Part shown: piece after piece, positions 15,510-21,303 of the stretch | Layout of the letters: each line of letters opens with the position of its first letter | Numbering within the stretch: position 1 is the first letter of the stretch | Assembly: GCA_026986725.1 (NCBI GenBank) | Contig: JALSOA010000061.1 | Span: forward strand, 1-40,165 | Direction: 5' to 3' | DNA length: 40,165 nucleotides | From: Acidobacteriota bacterium | GTDB taxonomy: Bacteria > Acidobacteriota > Holophagae > Thermotomaculales > Thermotomaculaceae | Position numbers and translations under genes: made by a program | The notes under the pieces: generated by a model | Told to the model about the DNA's origin: nothing | Databases searched by the model: none | What the model saw: the letters and a program-made list of their open reading frames with translations, nothing else

Positions 15510-16397
15510 TTATTCTTTCAATATTTTTTTAACATAGGTTTTAAGAACAGGGGGGAGCGCCATAAACGCTTTTATATTTTCTTCGGTTAATGTTTTAACC
15601 CCTTCAATCCTTGAAACGAATCCCTCCGGGATATTTTGAGGGGTTAAGGATTCAATCTCTTTTGAGAAGAGTACCATTCCCGTGTAGCCTGTTATGTAAA
15701 ATGCCACTGGGACTGCAATAACTTTGACACCTCTAAAGTGTTTTTGAATCCTTGGAAGTACATAGGAATAGCATTCTCCATAGATGTGAAAGTCAGATAT
15801 AAGTTGAATTACTATCCCATTTTGTTTAAGCACCCTTTTTAATTTTGAGTAAAACTCTTCCGATATTAGAATTCCTGCTTTGTCAAAGGGGTCTGTTGAG
15901 TCAATGCTTATAATATCAATTGATTCAGGTTCTAATGAGTCAAGGTATTTAAACCCGTTTTCTATAATAAGGTTAAATCTTGGGTCATTTAAACATTTGT
16001 GTCCCCATGGAAAGTGTTTAAGGCAAACATCGGTTACCATTCTGTCTATTTCACACATGGTCAATTTCTTAATGTTTTTGTGCTTTAACATGTGGTATGC
16101 AACACCGAAATCTCCCCCACCGATTATCAGGGCATTGATGTTTTCTTTGTTTGTGAGAGCAACTGGAATATGTGCCATTGGCTCATGGTAGTATGCCTCC
16201 ATTAACTCTGAAACATTGAAAACATTGTCAAGGATTAACATTTTGCCGTGCAGTTTATTTTCTCCAACAAGGATATCCTGATAATTGCTTTTTTGGTGGA
16301 AGTGCACCTTTTCTATTCTGTGTACAAAGGCGAGTTCAGATCCCATTGTTTCAAACAGTTCTATTCTATCTCTTCCAAAAATACCATATACCTCCAT
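15510..16397 (-). CDS. speE: Spermidine synthase-like aminopropyltransferase
   Basis: This 295-residue protein has the polyamine synthase Rossmann core: GGGDFG (93-98), CEID (115-118) and the catalytic DSTDP (166-170), plus Gln40 in NYQDI and YYHEPMAH (69-76). It would transfer an aminopropyl group from decarboxylated S-adenosylmethionine to a diamine. Departures from the consensus are Phe in the glycine loop (usually GGGDGG), LDNVFN for the usual LDG-x-x-Q, and Met where the family has Asp in the DEF-x-YHE helix. Substrate choice is therefore uncertain; thermophiles often use related enzymes on agmatine or longer amines. It has an AGGAGG ribosome binding site and sits 8 bases after the upstream gene and 5 before nadB. 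Confidence 0.8.
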   Translation of the reverse strand: MEVYGIFGRDRIELFETMGSELAFVHRIEKVHFHQKSNYQDILVGENKLHGKMLILDNVFNVSELMEAYYHEPMAHIPVALTNKENINALIIGGGDFGVAYHMLKHKNIKKLTMCEIDRMVTDVCLKHFPWGHKCLNDPRFNLIIENGFKYLDSLEPESIDIISIDSTDPFDKAGILISEEFYSKLKRVLKQNGIVIQLISDFHIYGECYSYVLPRIQKHFRGVKVIAVPVAFYITGYTGMVLFSKEIESLTPQNIPEGFVSRIEGVKTLTEENIKAFMALPPVLKTYVKKILKE

Positions 16398-16405
16398 TTT
16401 ACCTC

Positions 16406-17440
16406 CTAAAATTGCTCTATTAGTTTGTACTTCATTTCCATGTATTTTTCTTTTGTTATCTTTCCCTGTTTGTATAGATTTTCGAGGTTTGCAAGTTTTT
16501 CAAGAAGTATGTCTGCACTGTTTTTGTACTGTCCTAAAGAAGTCGTCTGTTTTTTGAGAGGGCCTATTCTGTTTTTCTCTATTGCAAGAGAAATTGCTAT
16601 TACCGTACTAAAATCTGAGGACGATACTCTCTGTATTATCCCTTTCAATTGATCACTGTTTTTTTCTTTTGATGCAAGTTGAAGGCGTTGAATTGCTTTG
16701 TTTCTTTCTCCGTTAACCAATGCAATAATTCCAAGCAGGGTGTTTTTGAAGTATGGGTTTTTTGATATACATTTGCTTTTTTCCACCTCTCTCTTTACAA
16801 GCCGCAGTTTTCCTTTTTTAATTTTTGAAATGATATCTGGACAGTTGCAGGTGCATTTGTTTATTTTCAATATCCATTTTTCTTTCCAGGGCAGAAACTC
16901 TTTTAATATTTCTTTAACTGAGTTTTCAAACAGGACCCTGACAACTTTTTTGGTTTCAGGAAAAAGAGGGGTTTTTGAACAAATTGATACCCTGTATTCA
17001 ACGCTTTTGTTTTTCAAAACCATACCATCTCTTGAATGAAACACCTGTATGTCAAATGCGATTTGTCCCTCTTTGCATGGAGCCTGTACTTCTTTTTTCT
17101 TTACAGTAAGTTTTTTCAGGTTAAGAAATAGTATGAAAATGTTGCCGTATGCTTTGTAAATTTTTATTAAATCCATTTCACTTATGCTTTTTACTCCTAT
17201 ACCCTTCCTTTTTAAAAAATCTGAAAACCCTTCCCTGTTTATTATTGTGATCCCTTTCTCTCTTATTTTTTCTTCTATGTATCCCGTGAATTCATAGGGT
17301 GTGGACTGTGAGGGGATAATTATTATTCCTGAGTACTTTGAGGTTAATTCAGGGGAGTGTAAAACTGTAAAAGACAGGTTTTCGCCATACATAATAAAAG
17401 ACAGGATGCAGAAAAAGACAATTGCCGTACATCTCTTCAT
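16406..17440 (-). CDS. Exported protein with C-terminal SHOCT-like domain
   Basis: I do not recognise the whole 344-residue protein. It begins with a Sec signal peptide (about 1-19). Residues 37-115 (SGIIIIPSQS, EEKIREKGITIINREGFSDF, YGNIFILFLNLKKL) recall the CsgG/LpoB-type envelope domain with its alternating strand and helix pattern, but the match is weak. A cysteine pair sits in KCTCNCPD. The last 32 residues, with ENLYKQGKITKEKYMEMK, fit the SHOCT module, a short C-terminal helical unit thought to mediate oligomerisation. It is the first gene of the leftward group with the aminopropyltransferase, nadB and MEMO genes. A GAGG ribosome binding site lies rather far (12 bases) upstream. Confidence 0.55.
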   Translation of the reverse strand: MKRCTAIVFFCILSFIMYGENLSFTVLHSPELTSKYSGIIIIPSQSTPYEFTGYIEEKIREKGITIINREGFSDFLKRKGIGVKSISEMDLIKIYKAYGNIFILFLNLKKLTVKKKEVQAPCKEGQIAFDIQVFHSRDGMVLKNKSVEYRVSICSKTPLFPETKKVVRVLFENSVKEILKEFLPWKEKWILKINKCTCNCPDIISKIKKGKLRLVKREVEKSKCISKNPYFKNTLLGIIALVNGERNKAIQRLQLASKEKNSDQLKGIIQRVSSSDFSTVIAISLAIEKNRIGPLKKQTTSLGQYKNSADILLEKLANLENLYKQGKITKEKYMEMKYKLIEQF

Positions 17441-17492
17441 ACTTAAAGTTTACCTCAATTGAATTAAAGAAAAAAATTTTTTTGTTTTAAAG

Positions 17493-17515
17493 TATAATTG
17501 TTTTAAGGAGGTTAA
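17493..17515 (+). promoter_or_regulatory. TATAAT -10 element and strong ribosome binding site of a microprotein
   Basis: A perfect TATAAT lies at 17493-17498 and TAAGGAGGTTAA (17504-17515) runs directly up to the ATG at 17516. No good -35 lies at the normal distance, where the sequence is an A/T tract. The complementary strand reads TATACT over almost the same bases and could be the -10 of the leftward gene at 17440, so the promoters may overlap head to head. Confidence 0.45.
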
Positions 17516-17605
17516 ATGGATTTTATCGAAAGTATCCTTACTATAGCCGTTGGTTGGTTTGTTTTCTGGAAAGTGGTTTCAATTCTCTCCGGTAAACCAA
17601 CATGA
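17516..17605 (+). CDS. Membrane microprotein of 29 residues
   Basis: The reading frame M-D-F-I-E-S-I-L-T-I-A-V-G-W-F-V, then F-W-K-V-V-S-I-L-S-G-K-P-T and a TGA stop encodes one hydrophobic helix with two tryptophans flanking its end and a short basic tail. It carries one of the best ribosome binding sites in the window (AAGGAGG at 5-base spacing) and a TATAAT upstream. The rest of the 200-base gap between two leftward operons holds no other gene. It resembles single-span regulatory microproteins that bind larger membrane complexes, but no partner can be named. The function is unknown; the call rests on the initiation signals. Confidence 0.6.
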   Translation: MDFIESILTIAVGWFVFWKVVSILSGKPT

Positions 17606-17615
17606 GTTGACAATA

Positions 17616-17632
17616 CCTGTAAGGTGTACAGG
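17616..17632. other. Inverted repeat between the microprotein and the radical SAM gene
   Basis: CCTGTA-AGGTG-TACAGG is a perfect 6-base stem with a 5-base loop lying 10 bases after the microprotein stop and 8 bases beyond the radical SAM gene end. It lacks a T-tract on either strand, so it may be a weak terminator for either transcript or a protein-binding site. Confidence 0.35.
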
Positions 17633-17640
17633 GATAATGA

Positions 17641-18579
17641 TTAGGATTTCTTTTTAATATGGGTTTCCTCTTTAAAGTTCAATAATTCAATTTTGTCCTT
17701 TTCTTTCAGTTTTTCTATTGCCTTTTCAAGGGTTTTTTCTTCAATAGAAAGGCTTAAAGAGAGCTCTTTCAGAGTGCATGGCCTTATGCCGACTATCTTT
17801 AATACAACATCTTCAAGAAGTGTTCCTTTCAAAGTGGCAATCCTCTTGCCTTTTTTTGAATAATATTTTACAGGTTCGGCTTTCTCTCCAATAATCTCTT
17901 TGAATTTCAGGATTGTTTTTTCGTCAACGCTGTGAGCGAAGCCTTCTGCTGGTGGCCTGAATACAGTGTTTATCTGTACTCTGTCAGGTTTAATCATATC
18001 TATCTTTTCTTTTAAAAGGTAGAACTCTTTTTCATCTGTGTTTATTCCTTCAACAAGAAGAACCTCAAGAAGATAATGTCCCTTAAATTCATTTCTCATT
18101 TCAATTAAACCCTGAACATATCTCTCATAATCAGCAAACTCTCTGTGAGGCCTGTTTATCTTTAAAAATGTTTCTTTGCATCCTGCATCAAGGGATGGAA
18201 CAAGGTAATCGCATCTTTTGCAATTTCTCCTTACCTCTTTTAAAAAGAATAGCGAACCATTTGTCAGAACAACAACCGGGATGTCGGTTATCTCTTTTAT
18301 CTTTTCAATTAGTTGCCCCAGTTGAATGTAAAGGGTGGGTTCTCCGCTTCCTGCAAAAGTGATGAAGTCAGGGGGATTGGTCTGGTTTTCCGTCAACCAT
18401 CTTTTTAATTCTTCAATTACCAATTGATAATCAAAGTTTACCAGATCCTTTACAGGTTTTCCGTTTCCAACCTCACAGTAAATGCAATTGAATGTACATT
18501 GTTTTTTTTCAGGAAAAAGGTCTATCCCAAGAGACCTTCCGAATCTTCTTGAAGGAACGGGACCAAAGATGTGTTTCAT
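17641..18579 (-). CDS. Radical SAM protein (COG0731-like) with C-terminal winged-helix segment
   Basis: This 312-residue protein starts with FGPVPSRRFGRSLGIDLFP and the cluster motif C-T-F-N-C-I-Y-C (CxxxCxxC, about residues 28-35), which ligates a [4Fe-4S] cluster for S-adenosylmethionine cleavage. FAGSGEPTLY is the usual GEP motif and VVVLTNGSLF and INTVFRPP continue the barrel. The last 65 residues look like a small helical winged-helix unit. The subgroup is annotated near the wyosine-type radical SAM proteins, but the substrate is unknown. Its start overlaps feoA by 4 bases (18576-18579), making it the last gene of the DtxR-feoB-feoA operon and linking an iron-sulfur enzyme to iron supply. 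Confidence 0.85.
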   Translation of the reverse strand: MKHIFGPVPSRRFGRSLGIDLFPEKKQCTFNCIYCEVGNGKPVKDLVNFDYQLVIEELKRWLTENQTNPPDFITFAGSGEPTLYIQLGQLIEKIKEITDIPVVVLTNGSLFFLKEVRRNCKRCDYLVPSLDAGCKETFLKINRPHREFADYERYVQGLIEMRNEFKGHYLLEVLLVEGINTDEKEFYLLKEKIDMIKPDRVQINTVFRPPAEGFAHSVDEKTILKFKEIIGEKAEPVKYYSKKGKRIATLKGTLLEDVVLKIVGIRPCTLKELSLSLSIEEKTLEKAIEKLKEKDKIELLNFKEETHIKKKS

Positions 18580-18803
18580 TCTTTTTCTTCCTCAACAATT
18601 ATTTTGGCAGCCATACCCCTTCCTATCGCCACCGTACTTCCGTTTATTTCAAGAAGTATAGGGCATATATTGCTTTTCTTTTTTATTTTAACACTTACCC
18701 CTTCCTTTATTCCGAGTTTGTACAATTTGGAGACGAGATTTGAACCACCTGTAAAACCTTTAACTGTTACTTGTTGATCCATTGATGTTTCAATAAGCTT
18801 CAT
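18576..18803 (-). CDS. feoA: FeoA, ferrous iron transport accessory protein
   Basis: At 75 residues this is a single SH3-like FeoA domain. It shows VKGFTGGSNLVSKLYKLGI, where the LxxLGI helix is a family signature, followed by GVSVKIKKKS and VAIGRGMAAKI. FeoA is a small cytosolic partner of FeoB needed for Fe(II) uptake. It has a strong AAAGGAGGAG ribosome binding site, lies 17 bases after feoB, and shares a 4-base overlap with the radical SAM gene. The order feoB-feoA is the reverse of the Escherichia coli order. Confidence 0.93.
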   Translation of the reverse strand: MKLIETSMDQQVTVKGFTGGSNLVSKLYKLGIKEGVSVKIKKKSNICPILLEINGSTVAIGRGMAAKIIVEEEKE

Positions 18804-18820
18804 AACTCCTCCTTTAAAAT

Positions 18821-20746
18821 TTAAAATAAGATGATTCCAACAAATCTTGCCAGAATTGAGAGAGTGGTTGCAAGGAGCAGGGTCCCTGTTATTACATAAA
18901 AGGTCACCTTTTTGCCAGTTTCCCTGTATAAAACGGGTATTGTTGAGATGCAGGGGATGTAAAAGAGGGTGAAAACTGCATACACAAACATTTGACTATG
19001 GGTCATTACTTTTGATAGATTATCAGTTCCAAAAGCCTGAAAAAGCATCATGAGGCTCAGCTCTTTTTTGAATATGCCGAATATCAGGGTTGTTCCAACT
19101 TTTTCAGGAAGTCCTAAAATAAAGACTGTTAATGGTTTCAGTCCTGAGTTAATTATGCTGTCTATTGAGTAATGCTCTAAAAAAACCATAACTATGCTTC
19201 CCGCAATTAGAAGTGGAAGAACTACTGTTATGAAGTCTTTTATTCTTATCCATGTTTTGATAAGGACATTTTTTACAACAGGCAGGTGGTATTCTGGGAT
19301 CTCAAGCACAAGACCCGGTACGACCTTTTTATCAATTCTGGTTAAGATTCTTCCTATCAAACCAATAACTAAAACATTAACTATATAGAGCGAAATGGCG
19401 TACCACTTCCCTATGTAAAATCCAACAAGTCCAAATATTATAACAGTTCTTGCAGAACATGGAATGAGAACCGATAGAGCAGCTGTAATTATTCTGTCCC
19501 TTGTGTTTTCAAGGTTCCTTGCAGCCATAACAGCCGGGATTGAACAGCCGTAACCTAACACAAAGGAAACAACAGCCTTTCCATGCAGACCTATTTTGTG
19601 CATAATTGAGTCTGCAAGGAATGCGATTCTTGCCATGTACCCGGTGTCTTCAAGTATTGCCAAGCCAATGAGGAAGGGTATAATGTAAGGCAGGGCTATC
19701 CCGAGTGCCCCCCCCACTCCCTGGGAGAGACCAATCAGGATTAGAGAAAAAATTTTATCAGAGACTCTGCTTTCTATGAGTTTGCTTAAAGAATCAAATT
19801 GAGAAACAATAATGTTTTCAAAGTGACTTCCAAGGTTAAATATTATTGAAAATAACCCATAGAAAACGGCAATGAGAATGATATAGCCCCAGAGGGGATG
19901 GAGAACAATGTCGTCTATTTTTTCTCCTAACGATTCCGTTTGTTTTACTCCGGTGAAAGTTGTAACCTGTTCAAAGATCTCCATAGCAAGGTTATGCCTT
20001 TCTGCAGCTATTACGAACTTTGCATCTTTGTCGTGCTTTTTTTCGAGAATTTTTCTTGCTTTTTCTGCCTCATTTAATAGAAAATCAAATTCTCTCTGAA
20101 TGGCATCAAGATAATATTTGTCCTCTTCTATAAGTCTTATTGCAATTGTTCTTGCGGGGATGGATAGTTTTTTCTCAAGATTTTCAGGTACTTTTTTTGC
20201 GAGACTTTTAATTACTTCTTCAACATCCTTTTGAAACTTTAAGGTTACAGATTTCTCAGGCACTTTGTTTTTGTTGCTTGCTCTAATTACTTCGATTGCC
20301 CCTTTCCCTCTTTTTGCAGAGGTGGGGATACAGGGAATATCAAGGAGCGTGGAAAGTTTTTGATGATCGATTTGCAATCCTTTTCTCTTTGCAACATCAA
20401 TCATGTTAAGAGCCACAACCATGGGTCTTTGTAATTCAATTAACTCTATTGTCAATTCAAGGCTTCTTGCAAGCACTGAGGAGTCAACAATATCAATAAT
20501 TCTGGCTTCTTTATGTTTCACCAGAAATTTTTTGGCCTCTAATTCCGCCCTATCCTGGGGGATTAGTGAGTATGTCCCGGGAAGGTCAACAATTTTGTAT
20601 ATCCTCCCAAATAGGTTTAATTCCCCTTCCTGGTATGAGACTGTTGCTCCAGGAAAGTTACCGGTTAAAGCCTTGTACCCTGAAAGTGCATTGAAGAATG
20701 TACTTTTACCGCTGTTTGGCTGTCCAACAAGAATTAACTCATTCAT
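18821..20746 (-). CDS. feoB: FeoB, GTP-dependent ferrous iron transporter
   Basis: This 641-residue inner-membrane protein imports Fe(II). The N-terminal G domain shows G1 GQPNSGKST (8-16), G2 ATVSYQEG, G3 DLPGTYSL, G4 NMID and a G5-like TSAKRGKG. A helical GDI-like region follows, then about eight membrane spans with two Gate motifs. The conserved cysteine stretches GYGCSIPAVMAARNLE and LIPCSARTVI are present. The start overlaps the regulator gene by 4 bases (20743-20746) and has GGAGAAGGAGA directly upstream. The length is at the short end for FeoB and there is no C-terminal FeoC-like part. Confidence 0.96.
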   Translation of the reverse strand: MNELILVGQPNSGKSTFFNALSGYKALTGNFPGATVSYQEGELNLFGRIYKIVDLPGTYSLIPQDRAELEAKKFLVKHKEARIIDIVDSSVLARSLELTIELIELQRPMVVALNMIDVAKRKGLQIDHQKLSTLLDIPCIPTSAKRGKGAIEVIRASNKNKVPEKSVTLKFQKDVEEVIKSLAKKVPENLEKKLSIPARTIAIRLIEEDKYYLDAIQREFDFLLNEAEKARKILEKKHDKDAKFVIAAERHNLAMEIFEQVTTFTGVKQTESLGEKIDDIVLHPLWGYIILIAVFYGLFSIIFNLGSHFENIIVSQFDSLSKLIESRVSDKIFSLILIGLSQGVGGALGIALPYIIPFLIGLAILEDTGYMARIAFLADSIMHKIGLHGKAVVSFVLGYGCSIPAVMAARNLENTRDRIITAALSVLIPCSARTVIIFGLVGFYIGKWYAISLYIVNVLVIGLIGRILTRIDKKVVPGLVLEIPEYHLPVVKNVLIKTWIRIKDFITVVLPLLIAGSIVMVFLEHYSIDSIINSGLKPLTVFILGLPEKVGTTLIFGIFKKELSLMMLFQAFGTDNLSKVMTHSQMFVYAVFTLFYIPCISTIPVLYRETGKKVTFYVITGTLLLATTLSILARFVGIILF

Positions 20747-21180
20747 TCTCCTTCTCCTATTTCTCCTATAAAATCTTTCAGTGAATTAAGGCAATCAGGG
20801 TTTTTCTCAAAAAATTTTGTTAATTTTTTAAACTTTTTGTAGGTTTCTTCATGGATATAATGTTCAAACGAGCAGGCATCGTGTTCTGCAATGTTTTCTT
20901 CAATCCCGAGTATATTTTTCAGAAAGTTCACAAGTGCAATGTGTTTTTTATAGATTCTTTTTGCAATTGATTTCCCCTCTTCGGTCAATTTCACAGTCCC
21001 GTAGCTTTCATGTTGTACCAAACTTTTTGCTTTTAATTGTTTAATTGCCTGATTTACAGAGGAAACTTTGTAATTGAAAAAATCCATGAGGTCTTTTACT
21101 CTGACCTCTCCTTTCTGTCTTTTTATTATCAGGATTGCCTCAATGTAATCCTCCAGACTTTTTGATAGTTTGTCTTCCAT
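20743..21180 (-). CDS. DtxR/MntR-family metal-dependent transcriptional repressor
   Basis: This 145-residue protein has an N-terminal winged helix-turn-helix (KDLMDFFNYKVSSVNQAIKQ about 29-48) and a metal-binding dimerisation domain, but no third SH3 domain, like MntR. Candidate ligands are Asp11 and Glu14 in SLEDYIEAI, His80, and Cys103, Glu106 and His107 in DACSFEH. Asp11 is MntR-like while Cys103 matches the DtxR Cys102 position, so iron sensing is favoured; that fits its place at the head of the feo operon. The start at 21180 follows AAAGGAGGTCCC; a longer reading to 21267 would begin upstream of the promoter. It is probably autoregulated through the boxes at 21192-21226. Confidence 0.92.
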   Translation of the reverse strand: MEDKLSKSLEDYIEAILIIKRQKGEVRVKDLMDFFNYKVSSVNQAIKQLKAKSLVQHESYGTVKLTEEGKSIAKRIYKKHIALVNFLKNILGIEENIAEHDACSFEHYIHEETYKKFKKLTKFFEKNPDCLNSLKDFIGEIGEGE

Positions 21181-21191
21181 GGGACCTCCTT

Positions 21192-21207
21192 TATAGTCAT
21201 ACCTATA
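21192..21207. promoter_or_regulatory. Operator box A of the feo operon
   Basis: TATAG-N6-CTATA, a perfect 5-6-5 inverted repeat, overlaps the downstream half of the -10 and the predicted transcription start of the leftward regulator-feo operon. It ends 11 bases before the regulator start codon. The architecture matches box B, 19 bases away, as expected for a DtxR-family dimer site. Confidence 0.7.
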
Positions 21208-21233
21208 ATATATAGTTTTGCCTATAAAGTCAA
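21205..21233 (-). promoter_or_regulatory. Sigma-70-type promoter of the regulator-feoB-feoA operon
   Basis: On the minus strand TTGACT (complement of 21228-21233) and TATTAT (complement of 21205-21210) are separated by exactly 17 bases. Transcription would start near 21198. Box B fills the spacer and box A covers the start, so repressor binding would block polymerase directly. Confidence 0.75.
21211..21226. promoter_or_regulatory. Operator box B of the feo operon
   Basis: This is a second perfect TATAG-N6-CTATA inverted repeat, located wholly within the -35/-10 spacer. The centres of boxes A and B are 19 bases apart, close to two helical turns, so two dimers could bind the same face of the DNA. 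Confidence 0.7.
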
Positions 21234-21250
21234 TAAAAAAAACAAAAAAA

Positions 21251-21266
21251 TGGCATTGTTTTTGCA
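21251..21266 (+). promoter_or_regulatory. Sigma-54 promoter of the FecR/DUF6600 gene
   Basis: TGGCAT-TGTTT-TTGCA differs from the TGGCAC-N5-TTGCA consensus at a single base and has the required 10-base spacing between GG and GC. The start would be near 21277, some 27 bases before the ATG at 21304. It lies back to back with the iron operon promoter, whose -35 is 18 bases away. Confidence 0.7.
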
Positions 21267-21303
21267 TTTAAATTTTATGAGAAATTATTTCTGGGGGTTT
21301 AAG

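Noticed and set aside
17607-17638. Canonical rightward promoter TTGACA to GATAAT after the microprotein
   Set aside because: The spacer is 20 bases and no rightward gene follows; kept only as a low-interest finding.
21180-21267. Longer N-terminus for the DtxR-type regulator
   Set aside because: The extension would start upstream of the -35 element, and its residues are unlike the family; the ATG at 21180 has AAAGGAGG.
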